A stretch of 45,225 nt of DNA from positions 1 through 45,225 of the forward strand of contig JALWYU010000078.1 in the NCBI GenBank assembly GCA_026992635.1. Reading direction: 5' to 3'. The stretch's first letter is position 1; the number at the start of each line of letters is the position of its first letter. Shown piece after piece: positions 17,887-26,040 of this stretch. The stretch is from Bacteroidota bacterium. GTDB taxonomy: Bacteria > Bacteroidota > Bacteroidia > JAADEI01. The notes beneath the pieces are model-generated. The model was not told the origin of the DNA and did no database searches. It worked only from the letters and a program-made list of their open reading frames with translations. The position numbers and the translations under genes were made by a program.

Positions 17887-19313
17887 GGAAGAAACAGGTT
17901 CAGATCCCCGACCACCACCCAACCATAGAAATCAACGAAAATTCACACACCATGCCCACAACACTCCACAACGAAAAAGAAAAGGAAGCGCTGGTCCCAA
18001 CCATTGAACCCCGACCACCCGACACCCACCATACCTCACCCCAGTTCCTGGTCATCGGCATCGGCGGCGTGGGCATCCACCTCCTGAAAGAATTTCCCAA
18101 TCCCACACCACCCGCCACCTCCTTCCTCATCGTAGACCGCGACCCCCAGGCACTCCGCTACGCCACCCGCGGTAAACAACTGGCAATTTCCTGCTCTCCC
18201 TCCGACAATCCCGAACACCTCCTCAAACAAATCCGACAGTATACCGCAGAGATGATCTTGCCCACCCAGCCCAAAATGATCTTCCTCGTAGGGGGAATGG
18301 GCGGATACACCGCCACTACGCTCCTCCCACTGTTCGCACAGGCAATCCACGAAGCCCTACCCCACTCTATCCGAATCGCACTCCTCGCTCTCCCCTTCCC
18401 CTGGGAAACCGGTAACCTCCTCACACGAACCCACCACGCCATTGAAGCACTCTTTGACCACGTCCACATGGTCATACCCCTGGACCCCATGGAATACTGG
18501 TACTCCACACCCGATCCCGTAGAAAAACAGGTCCACCGCCTCTACCAGAAAGGCCACGACATCATCGCTTCTCTGATCGCTTCACTCCGCCCAGACTTCC
18601 TGCGCAGCTTTTCCGAAGCCGACTTCTTTGACCTCTTCCCCCACAAACCCGATACCAACCACCAAACCCAACTCACACCACCTGCCCACTACCTGTTCCA
18701 CCCCGTCGTCATCCCTTTCACCTTATCTTCTTCGCTATCCCCAACAATGCAAGCCACACCCATCAACCTCCGCGACTACATAGTCTGGACAACCCAGCAC
18801 TCTACACCCAACAACCACCATAACCAGTCCACCACCAACCCCAACCAAACCCCATCCCACAACACCTCTCCCTACATCCTGGGCATCCTGCTGTGGCATC
18901 CCGGCAGTGCTCCCCCCCAAGACATCATCTACCACCTCATTCGCCAAATCCAGCAATACACCCATACGGACTTGCGCTTCGCAATGGGTACCAGCGAGCA
19001 AATCGTTCACGACAACTTCCGATTGGTGCTCTTCTTCCCCTATCCCTGGTCTTCCAACGGACTGATCGCCTACCGCGAAACCATGTTCCACCACCGAACC
19101 CATCCACAAGAACAACCTCAACACCAGCAACAAACCCACAAAGACCAGGAAACCAGCCAGCCACGAGTCAAAGAACAGGAGACCATCCTCGCCCTGCCCC
19201 GCGTACAGCGCACCTCTACGCACACCCGAACCAAAAAACCCCCCAAAACCCAAACGCAAGATCCTCAAAACCAGCAAACCACCACCGATCACCTCTTCTC
19301 CCTGCGCAAATAA
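17883..19313 (+). CDS. ftsZ: Highly divergent FtsZ-like tubulin homologue
   Basis: The position after ftsA (ATGA overlap) and several aligned blocks identify this as FtsZ, the tubulin-like ring protein. The 476-residue protein has a polar N-terminal extension (1-52), then FLVIGIGGVGIHLLKEF (T1 loop), SFLIVDRDPQALRY (T2/T3), MIFLVGGMGGYTATTLLPLFAQ (T4, about 132-153), IALLALPFPWE, and a T7-like IASLRPDFLRSFSEADFFDLF. The tubulin signature is normally GGGTGTG; here it is GGMGGYTATT. T7 lacks the usual NxD. A Gln/His/Thr/Asn-rich linker leads to DHLFSLRK, resembling the FtsA-binding tail D..AFLRK. GTP hydrolysis may be weak or lost; this is inferred from motifs. Its 3' end overlaps namZ by 25 bp, tail to tail. 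Confidence 0.83.
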   Translation: MRKKQVQIPDHHPTIEINENSHTMPTTLHNEKEKEALVPTIEPRPPDTHHTSPQFLVIGIGGVGIHLLKEFPNPTPPATSFLIVDRDPQALRYATRGKQLAISCSPSDNPEHLLKQIRQYTAEMILPTQPKMIFLVGGMGGYTATTLLPLFAQAIHEALPHSIRIALLALPFPWETGNLLTRTHHAIEALFDHVHMVIPLDPMEYWYSTPDPVEKQVHRLYQKGHDIIASLIASLRPDFLRSFSEADFFDLFPHKPDTNHQTQLTPPAHYLFHPVVIPFTLSSSLSPTMQATPINLRDYIVWTTQHSTPNNHHNQSTTNPNQTPSHNTSPYILGILLWHPGSAPPQDIIYHLIRQIQQYTHTDLRFAMGTSEQIVHDNFRLVLFFPYPWSSNGLIAYRETMFHHRTHPQEQPQHQQQTHKDQETSQPRVKEQETILALPRVQRTSTHTRTKKPPKTQTQDPQNQQTTTDHLFSLRK

Positions 19314-20458
19314 AGCAAACACTCACGCGGAACCAACCGCCAAAACGCCTTCAAATCTTCCTCCCAGGCAAGCCAGTACGTCTCCAACGGCGCACCCACC
19401 TCCACCAGCATACGTAACCTCTCTGTGCCCGCCAATCGGTCAAAATAGGAATAAAAAGGCTTTTCTCCCTGCCAAACCCACCAGACAAACAACCAGTACC
19501 ACGGCAACCGATCCCAACGACCCACCACAGAATCCGGAATCCCATCCAGCCCATACCCACAACAACGACCCCGCCGATACCGACCCCAACTCCGCTCCAC
19601 ATGCCAGCACTCCTTACCCACTCCCTCACCCGGCATACACACACACGTAAACGGCTGATCCGTCTCCCGACAGGGATTAATCGCCGTCCCCTCTAAAAAC
19701 ACCAGAATCGGATACAAACGAATTGCCAAACACGTGCGCAACGCCGGCGAAGGATTATCGCGCGGACAACCCTCACGACCCCAATCCTCACACTCACCCA
19801 TACACGGTATCACCTTCAATTCTGGCGGCGTATCTATCCAGGCACGCACCATCACACACGCCAGCTCACCAATCGTCAGCCCATACACAAACGGAATCGG
19901 CACCACCGCCACAAACGACTGGAACGACGAATCCACCAGCGGACCATCCACTAAACCCACATTCGGATTCGGACGATCCAGAACAATGACCGGAACACCA
20001 CGACGACCCGCCGCACGCAACGCATAATACATCGTGGAAATGTACGTGTAGGCGCGCACACCCACATCCTGCAAATCAATCACCAGAAGTTCTATATCTG
20101 CCAGTAACGAATCTGGAAACGTCCGATTCCGACCATACAAAGACACAACCGAAATCCCCCGGTAAACCGTATCGGGAACCACTTCACCCGCACGATAACG
20201 ACTCAAAAAGCCATGCTCCGGAACAAATATCCGACGTACACGCACACCCAACGCCAGCAACGTATCCACCAAGTGAACATCCCCTATGCGACTTGCACCA
20301 TGTACCACCACACCCACCGAAGATACCCCTCTCAAATCAGAAAGGTAAGAGCCCAACGCATACGAACCAGGCACACAACCTCCATACCCATACACCAAGC
20401 CCCTCACCAACCAGTACACACCCACCAACCATCCACACAGCTTCACCAACCACCACAT
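19289..20458 (-). CDS. namZ: NamZ-type exo-beta-N-acetylmuramidase (DUF1343)
   Basis: NamZ-family enzymes release terminal MurNAc from peptidoglycan fragments for recycling. The 389-residue protein has an N-terminal hydrophobic segment (about 1-25, signal peptide or anchor), the family motif FVPEHGF (about 78-84) whose Glu-His is thought to be in the active site, AGEVVPDTVYRGISVVSLYG, VIDLQDVGVRAYTYISTMYYAL, VIVLDRPNPN, VDGPLVD and FLEGTAINPCRETDQPF. Many cysteines (GKECW, GRCCGYG) are present, more than I would expect in the family. It is convergent with ftsZ, overlapping by 25 bp, and downstream of HU beyond a strong terminator, so it probably has its own promoter or depends on read-through. 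Confidence 0.88.
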   Translation of the reverse strand: MWWLVKLCGWLVGVYWLVRGLVYGYGGCVPGSYALGSYLSDLRGVSSVGVVVHGASRIGDVHLVDTLLALGVRVRRIFVPEHGFLSRYRAGEVVPDTVYRGISVVSLYGRNRTFPDSLLADIELLVIDLQDVGVRAYTYISTMYYALRAAGRRGVPVIVLDRPNPNVGLVDGPLVDSSFQSFVAVVPIPFVYGLTIGELACVMVRAWIDTPPELKVIPCMGECEDWGREGCPRDNPSPALRTCLAIRLYPILVFLEGTAINPCRETDQPFTCVCMPGEGVGKECWHVERSWGRYRRGRCCGYGLDGIPDSVVGRWDRLPWYWLFVWWVWQGEKPFYSYFDRLAGTERLRMLVEVGAPLETYWLAWEEDLKAFWRLVPRECLLYLRREKR

Positions 20459-20491
20459 ACACCCACAACCCCCACGCCACCAAACACCCTA

Positions 20492-20529
20492 CAAAACAAA
20501 AAATGGGGGGAGCGGAAAGTGCTCCCCCC
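20492..20529 (-). terminator. Rho-independent terminator of the HU gene
   Basis: On the minus strand a perfect 9-bp stem, GGGGGGAGC / GCTCCCCCC, with a 7-nt loop is followed by ATTTTTTGTTTTG. It lies 11 bases after the HU stop codon, so it should end HU transcription before namZ. Confidence 0.93.
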
Positions 20530-20539
20530 AAAACCATCA

Positions 20540-20815
20540 TTACCGGCTAACCGCCTCCTGGAGCTTCTTCCCCGGACGAAAGCGAACCACCTTCTTGCTC
20601 GGAATCAAAATCGGCTCGCCCGTCCGTGGATTCCGACCACGGCGCTCCTTCCGCTCAGCAATGGTAAAGGAACCAAAACCCACCAGCTGAACAGGCTCGC
20701 CCTTCGCCAAACTCTCGCGAATGGCTTCCAGCGTGGCGTCTAAGGTAGCACGCGCAACCGCCTTGCTCGTACCTGCCTTCGCCGCAACCGCCGCAACCAG
20801 CTGCTCCTTGTTCAT
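20540..20815 (-). CDS. hup: HU-family DNA-binding protein
   Basis: HU is a small dimeric nucleoid protein that bends DNA. From MNKEQLVAAVAAKAG at 20815 the protein is 91 residues, the family's normal length, with GEPVQLVGFGSFTIAERKERRGRNPRTGEPILIPSKKVVRFRPGKKL covering the beta arms and the RNPRTGE motif. An in-frame Met at 20833 would add MKIRLS, and the track start at 20911 adds unrelated residues; both are less likely. A possible Bacteroidota-type promoter, TTTG then about 21 bases then TATCTTATG, lies close upstream, which also favours the 20815 start. It is followed by a strong terminator and so is probably monocistronic. Confidence 0.93.
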   Translation of the reverse strand: MNKEQLVAAVAAKAGTSKAVARATLDATLEAIRESLAKGEPVQLVGFGSFTIAERKERRGRNPRTGEPILIPSKKVVRFRPGKKLQEAVSR

Positions 20816-20833
20816 GGACAACCGGATTTTCAT

Positions 20834-21156
20834 GGGACGCTTACATAAGATAAGATACACACGAATCGGCAAACAAAAGCCATACCCCAGAAAATTCCCC
20901 AGCTCCACCACAACACCCCTGACTTCAAGCCAATACCGAAAACTCGCTCAATACGTGCACTTTAAGACAACAAGCCAATCCAGACCACGACCAAAAAATT
21001 TTTCATTGCCAGAACAACTCGCTTGAAAACCTCCACTTCCACAAAACAACCCCACTTCTCATCCCAGAAAAAAGCACATACCAACCCACCTCCACCAGTA
21101 ACAAACCTCTGAAACACTCCAGATTAGGATTTCTCCACCACCAAGCCCACCCCGCA
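20834..21156. other. Non-coding gap upstream of HU
   Basis: This 323-bp gap between the SDR gene and HU contains no ORF I can support and no tRNA-like fold. It has A/T-rich patches (CAAAAAATTTTTCATTG near 20990) and the candidate HU promoter at its left end. The rest looks like ordinary leader or spacer sequence. Confidence 0.5.
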
Positions 21157-22173
21157 CTAACCCCTCTGATGCTCCCGCAAATATGCTTCACAGAGCCGAT
21201 CCAAAACCTGACGAATCGGACGAAACTGATAACCCAACCTGCTGCGTACCTTCCAGTTATCATAATACACACGCTTGCAAGCCTGACGAACCAACGTACG
21301 CGGCAACCGCGACCGATACCCCGGTACCAATCCCAAAACCCAATCACCCAACCACACCAGATCCATCAACCAGCACGGCATCACCACCCACGGCGAACGC
21401 ACCGACAACCGCTCCGCAATATACCGAAACAAATCCCGCCACAACCAGTTCTCCGCAGAAACGATAAAACGCTCGCCCGTAATACCACGCTCCGCCAACC
21501 GTATCATCACCGACGCCACATCCTCTACATCCACAAAACCCGTGCCACCCGGCGGAACCGCAACCAATCCCCGGGCAACCAAACCCACAACCTGTGAACT
21601 GTCCGTACGCCAATCCCCCTCACCCAAAATCACCGACGGATTCACCACCACCGCCGGCAATCCCTCCGCATGCGCACGCCACACCTCCCTCTCACTCAAC
21701 CACTTGGAATACGCATAAGGATACGTGGGCATACCCGGTTGCCACTCCCAACCCTCATCAATCGGAATACCCGACTCAGACCTGCCCAGCGCCGCCACCG
21801 AACTCACATGAACAAACCGCTCCACACCCGAGCGCATCGCCATCTCCACCACCAACCGCGTGCCACGAACATTCACATCCAGCATCAAATCCCGATGATG
21901 CCCCAGTAACGAAACCTTCGCCGCACAGTGAAACACCCATTCCACACCTCGCATCGCACGCTCCACCACATCCACATCCCGCACATCACCCTGAACCCAC
22001 TCCACCGCCCGATAAACCTCCTCCGAAAACACACTGCGCGGATCACGACGACGCCATAACCCCCGAACCCAATACCCACGCTCTACCAGCTGACGAACCA
22101 CCACACGACCGACCAAGCCCGTCGCACCCGTAACCAGCACGCGAACCTCCCGACCACTACCACCACTTCCCAT
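21157..22173 (-). CDS. NAD(P)-dependent epimerase/dehydratase (extended SDR)
   Basis: The 338-residue protein is an extended short-chain dehydrogenase/reductase resembling dihydroflavonol-4-reductase or nucleoside-sugar epimerases. It has the glycine motif VLVTGATGLVGRVVVRQL near residue 12, a D-V pair (QGDVRDVD), VFHCAAKVSLLG, VHVSSVAALG, and the catalytic YxxxK as YAYSKW. NPSVILGEGDWR and GTGFVDVEDVASVMI are typical of the group. The substrate cannot be read from sequence. It starts 33 bp after the motility-type protein on the same strand; a link in function is not apparent. Confidence 0.88.
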   Translation of the reverse strand: MGSGGSGREVRVLVTGATGLVGRVVVRQLVERGYWVRGLWRRRDPRSVFSEEVYRAVEWVQGDVRDVDVVERAMRGVEWVFHCAAKVSLLGHHRDLMLDVNVRGTRLVVEMAMRSGVERFVHVSSVAALGRSESGIPIDEGWEWQPGMPTYPYAYSKWLSEREVWRAHAEGLPAVVVNPSVILGEGDWRTDSSQVVGLVARGLVAVPPGGTGFVDVEDVASVMIRLAERGITGERFIVSAENWLWRDLFRYIAERLSVRSPWVVMPCWLMDLVWLGDWVLGLVPGYRSRLPRTLVRQACKRVYYDNWKVRSRLGYQFRPIRQVLDRLCEAYLREHQRG

Positions 22174-22206
22174 GACTTCACCCAGTTCTTCCCAGCCACC
22201 ATCGCA

Positions 22207-24024
22207 TCAATCCTCCTCCCGAACCAGAAAGAAATACCCCTGACGCCGATACGCCCGACCCTCCGACGTCCGCACGTAAACTTCATACAGATATATGCCC
22301 TGAGGCGCCGGCTTACCATTCACCATACCATCCCAACCCTCCTCGTACGAGGTCGTCTCAAACACCGGCGCACCCCACCGATTCACAATCTGAAACCGAT
22401 AATCCACAATCCGACCCCGATATCGCAACCACGGACGAAACACACCTTCCACACCCGGCGCAAACGCATTTGCCACATGCACAATCACATCCTGAACCAC
22501 ACACCGCGTCGGACTACACGAAACCAAACCCGCATGCCCATACGGATTCTGCGCCTCCTCCTCACAAACCCGATAACAAAACTGACCATCCGAAACATCT
22601 ATCGCCCGAACGTCGTCTGTATAACGCAAATCCGAACACGTAAGCGTCGCCAGCACCTGTAACGGACCATCCGAAACACTCCGCCAAACCACACGACGAC
22701 CACATACTCCCGACCACCAATCATACGCCGTCCACTCCAGCAAATGAAGACCTGCCTCCGAAGAACGAACCTCTAAATAAGGATATGCACCCCGCTCCGC
22801 AGTCTCATGCACCTCATCACACGAATCCACCGCATCCACCCAGTAAACATATCGCGCTTCTACAGGATCAATCTGACTGTCCCGAACAAAGTAAAGCGGC
22901 GAATGCTGCGGATCATAAAGAATATGCGCAATGACCTGTGGCGAACTATTTTCCCCCCACCGCTGACGCCACACACGAAAATACTGAACGCCCGCAGGCG
23001 TGTCTATCCACCACTCCACCCGAACCACATTATCCCAATCCACCGTCACACGACGCAGGTAAAACCTGCCCGACAAGCCCGAAACATGACTCCGCAAACA
23101 AATCGGATTGGAATACACCGTATCACCCGACACCAAGCGACCTCCAACACGAAAACAATACCTGCCCGCCTGACCCGGTACCCACCGCCACACACTATCC
23201 CCACCCGAAAACCACTGCAACACCTGCCAAGCCCCAACCCCCTCCTCCCTGTACTCCAGAAAATACGACTGAACCCCAACACCCCTATACCGCGTCCACC
23301 GAAACCGAAACTGACCCGGACAAGACTGCCAGCCACCCCTCAAAAAAATCGTCGTATGCGTACGCACTTGTAACGGACCCGTATTCCCACAACTGTCCAT
23401 CACAGCAATAGAATACGTTTCCGGATGCAGGGTTGCCTCCTGCGGACGCAACGGATGCCCACTCGTGTGCCACCAAACCGTATCTGGAACCCGTACCGTA
23501 TCCAGCGGCAAAAAATTCCCCACACCCGCATCATACACATACACCACATAGGCAAACGCATCCTTCTCCTCAGAAGCACGCCAGCGAACCTCCACACTGT
23601 CCGAATTCCGCACCGACGCCACTACCAGATCTGGAGGCGCCGGCTGACGATTATCCAGAGTATCCGACGAAAGCACTCCACCACTACCACACGCCGGATC
23701 ATCCGTCAAATAATAATACCACGTCTGGTTGTTCCCATTCGCACCCGTGTGCGTAAACGTATTCTGCGGAAATGCCACCACACCGATCTGTGTATACGGC
23801 CCACCCAAACTCGTACTGGCATAAATGTGGACAGGGCCGCAATTCACAGGACGCCACTCCCAAACCAGCTGCACATCCCCATTGTTCAACGTATAAACAC
23901 AACGCAAATACGGCGCCGGAACCTGAGCACCTAACAAACCAAGTCCCAAAACCCACACAGCACCCACAAGCCCAAACACGCGATGCCCACACCTGCTTCC
24001 TGCCACACACCTCAGACACGCCAT
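22207..24024 (-). CDS. Secreted protein with gliding-motility-type (CHU_C) C-terminal domain
   Basis: From MACLRCVAGSRCG at 24024 the protein is 605 residues; the track start adds 22 residues ahead of an evident signal peptide (hydrophobic FGLVGAVWVLGLGLLGAQ). The body holds several fibronectin-III-like beta modules (for example DLVVASVRNSDSVEVRWRAS and YRYVYWVDAVDSCDE-like repeats) and many Cys pairs. The last about 90 residues, from VANAFAPGVEGVFRPW through YRFQIVNRWGAPVFETTSYEEGWDG and GKPAPQGIYLYEV, are the gliding-motility-associated C-terminal domain used for type IX secretion in Bacteroidota. Likely an outer-surface or extracellular adhesin-like protein. Confidence 0.9.
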   Translation of the reverse strand: MACLRCVAGSRCGHRVFGLVGAVWVLGLGLLGAQVPAPYLRCVYTLNNGDVQLVWEWRPVNCGPVHIYASTSLGGPYTQIGVVAFPQNTFTHTGANGNNQTWYYYLTDDPACGSGGVLSSDTLDNRQPAPPDLVVASVRNSDSVEVRWRASEEKDAFAYVVYVYDAGVGNFLPLDTVRVPDTVWWHTSGHPLRPQEATLHPETYSIAVMDSCGNTGPLQVRTHTTIFLRGGWQSCPGQFRFRWTRYRGVGVQSYFLEYREEGVGAWQVLQWFSGGDSVWRWVPGQAGRYCFRVGGRLVSGDTVYSNPICLRSHVSGLSGRFYLRRVTVDWDNVVRVEWWIDTPAGVQYFRVWRQRWGENSSPQVIAHILYDPQHSPLYFVRDSQIDPVEARYVYWVDAVDSCDEVHETAERGAYPYLEVRSSEAGLHLLEWTAYDWWSGVCGRRVVWRSVSDGPLQVLATLTCSDLRYTDDVRAIDVSDGQFCYRVCEEEAQNPYGHAGLVSCSPTRCVVQDVIVHVANAFAPGVEGVFRPWLRYRGRIVDYRFQIVNRWGAPVFETTSYEEGWDGMVNGKPAPQGIYLYEVYVRTSEGRAYRRQGYFFLVREED

Positions 24025-24117
24025 CTCCCCTATCTTAATACAACCTTCGCTTTCTTCCCCCTGCCTATTACTCCCAACGAATCCCACCACAAAAAAGTAT
24101 ACACATTTTTCGGCAGG

Positions 24118-24576
24118 CTACCCGGATGAGCGCACGCCACCCTCCCCAGGAAAATACCGCCGGACATACAGGTAAGTGCCATCCTGACGCTCTACATAAA
24201 TCCTATCGCCCGGCTCTAACGGCTGATCCGACCACGCCAGCCATTCCTCCCCCTCCACCTGAACAATGTACTTTCCCGGAGTCGCCGTCCGTTTCTTCAC
24301 TACACCCGTCTTTCCCTGTGCAGAAAACCAGTTCGCCTCCCTGGACCGACTACCACCCCTGCGAACAATCAGCCAGCGCGCAACCAGCAAAATCCCCACA
24401 CTGACCAGCGTCGCCACCACTAAACGAAACCACAAACCCGCATCCACCATCCCCAGCAACGCAAATGTAATAAATCCCCCGCCAATCGCAACCAGCGCAA
24501 AATGCGTGTACACAAACATCTCAGCAATCGCCAGACCAACCCCCACAAAAAACAGAACAATGTCTATATCCCGGAT
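24118..24576 (-). CDS. NfeD-like membrane protein (possible ATC start)
   Basis: NfeD proteins pair with stomatin-like proteins in membrane quality control. Two or three membrane helices (DIVLFFVGVGLAIAEMF, HFALVAIGGGFITFALLG, FRLVVATLVSVGILLVARWLI) precede a C-terminal OB-fold with GKTGVVKKRTATPGKYIVQVEGEEWLAWSDQPLEPGDRIYVERQDGTYLYV, the NfeD pattern. The track begins at a GTG (24546), which cuts the first helix. Translation in frame continues upstream to IRDIDIVLFF, where no ATG/GTG/TTG exists. An AAGGAG lies 6 nt before an ATC at 24576, and an in-frame TGA sits between them. I give the ATC start as the best fit, with GTG 24546 as the conventional alternative. No stomatin gene is adjacent. 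Confidence 0.75.
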   Translation of the reverse strand: MRDIDIVLFFVGVGLAIAEMFVYTHFALVAIGGGFITFALLGMVDAGLWFRLVVATLVSVGILLVARWLIVRRGGSRSREANWFSAQGKTGVVKKRTATPGKYIVQVEGEEWLAWSDQPLEPGDRIYVERQDGTYLYVRRYFPGEGGVRSSG

Positions 24577-24710
24577 GGCTCACTCCTTTTTCACGCCTGC
24601 CCAACCCAACACACGCATTCGCTTCCCCCTCCCCACACCCGCAACAACGCCCTCGCCAAAATCCCAAAACAATCCTACAACCTGCCTGTAAACAACCACC
24701 CGCCTCCCCC

Positions 24711-25907
24711 CTACTCGTGAAGCACCTCCTCCTGCTGGTATTCCGCTTTGAGCTCCTTCAGCGGAACATTCCCATCATAGGGCTCCCACCGATCTTTCAA
24801 GCGCTCGCGAACCTTGGGCAACGTCGTATACTCCAGCTCCTCAGGCGGCAAAATAGACGGCATAAACGGACCATGCCGACGAATGTACAGCGCATACTGC
24901 ATTGCCTGGCGACGAACCTCATCCCAAACCGGATCAGCAAACACATCTACCGGCGTGTGCTCGCCTATACGCGGCTCCGCCTCCGTACCCACAATCCGAC
25001 CATCCTTCACCTGAAAACTCAACGCCACAATCCGTGGCGGACCATCATAAAAGGTCGTATTGGACGCATGCATGGACGACGGCGTCCACGGACCCCAGTG
25101 CGAACCACGCATCCATCCCGAAACCAGCGCAGGAAACGCAAACGGCTGCGTAACCTCCCCTGCCGCAGGCAAACCCGACTGCAACCGAACCAGCGCCACC
25201 GGATCATCCTTACCCACATACTTCCCTGCAATGAACGACAACTTCTCCGTAGAAACTACCGCGGCAATCCCTATGGACTCGTTCTTGGAATAAATGCGCT
25301 TGATCGCATACCGCGTAATATCCCCTATAAACGCCAGTAAATCATGCAGTTCCTCCGGCGTCTTCAGCAAAATCCGCTTGTTCTCATACAGGTCAATCAC
25401 CTCAAAAATAAACCCATCGTGCATCCGCGCGTCAATCACCAGACCCGTCGTCGTAAACGGATCCGCAAAGATCCGGGCAAGCGGCAAATTAAACGCCGAC
25501 GGCTCCGTCTTATCCGCCAATAACGCCATAATCGGCTCAGAAGGACGCTCCTCAAACGTCATCTCCGCAACACCGGGACCCAACCCACGAATGTTCCCCG
25601 AAAAAGCATCTACCAGCAAATCCTGACCCGCTCCATACAAACCTAAGGATTTCGCCACTTCCGCCGCACGCCGAAACGCATTCCAAGCCAGCTCATGAAC
25701 CCGCTCATTGTTCTCACCCTGACGATGCGTCATGATTAAAGAAATGTCATCGCCACACCGCGCCACCATAAAGTCTAAAATAATGCCCTGATCCACGCCC
25801 TTATGAAGCTCCTCCTTCGCCACCGCAAGCATTTTTGGATGTGGCGTCGTATGCCCACCAACACTCCCTACGTCCGCCTTAATGAGCGAAACCGTCACAC
25901 GCGCCAT
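24711..25907 (-). CDS. fbp: Bifunctional fructose-1,6-bisphosphate aldolase/phosphatase (class V FBPase)
   Basis: This gluconeogenic enzyme makes fructose-6-phosphate from triose phosphates in one active site and is typical of archaea and deep-branching, often thermophilic bacteria. The 398-residue protein matches end to end: SLIKADVGSVGGHTTPHPKM, CGDDISLIMTHRQGENN, LADKTEPSAFNLPLARIFADPFTTTGLVID, FIAGKYVGKDDPVALVR (the Tyr-x-x-Lys-Asp-Asp stretch holding the aldolase Lys), GWMRGSHWGPWTPSSM and the C-terminal YTTLPKVRERLKDRW. All metal and Schiff-base regions look intact. It is encoded alone between the secreted protease and the NfeD-like gene. Confidence 0.95.
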   Translation of the reverse strand: MARVTVSLIKADVGSVGGHTTPHPKMLAVAKEELHKGVDQGIILDFMVARCGDDISLIMTHRQGENNERVHELAWNAFRRAAEVAKSLGLYGAGQDLLVDAFSGNIRGLGPGVAEMTFEERPSEPIMALLADKTEPSAFNLPLARIFADPFTTTGLVIDARMHDGFIFEVIDLYENKRILLKTPEELHDLLAFIGDITRYAIKRIYSKNESIGIAAVVSTEKLSFIAGKYVGKDDPVALVRLQSGLPAAGEVTQPFAFPALVSGWMRGSHWGPWTPSSMHASNTTFYDGPPRIVALSFQVKDGRIVGTEAEPRIGEHTPVDVFADPVWDEVRRQAMQYALYIRRHGPFMPSILPPEELEYTTLPKVRERLKDRWEPYDGNVPLKELKAEYQQEEVLHE

Positions 25908-26040
25908 CCTTCCCCGATTTTCTCACCCTTACGCTTCCTTACAATTCGCCTGTCCTGAATTTTTTTAGAAAACACATCCCCCCGCACAAAAGTTCCCACC
26001 CAAACACCAAAGCTACACAACCACCTGCTCAGCACACCCC

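Noticed and set aside
20834-21156. tRNA or small RNA gene in the HU upstream gap
   Set aside because: No cloverleaf arms, no GTTCRA T-loop and no terminator on either strand.
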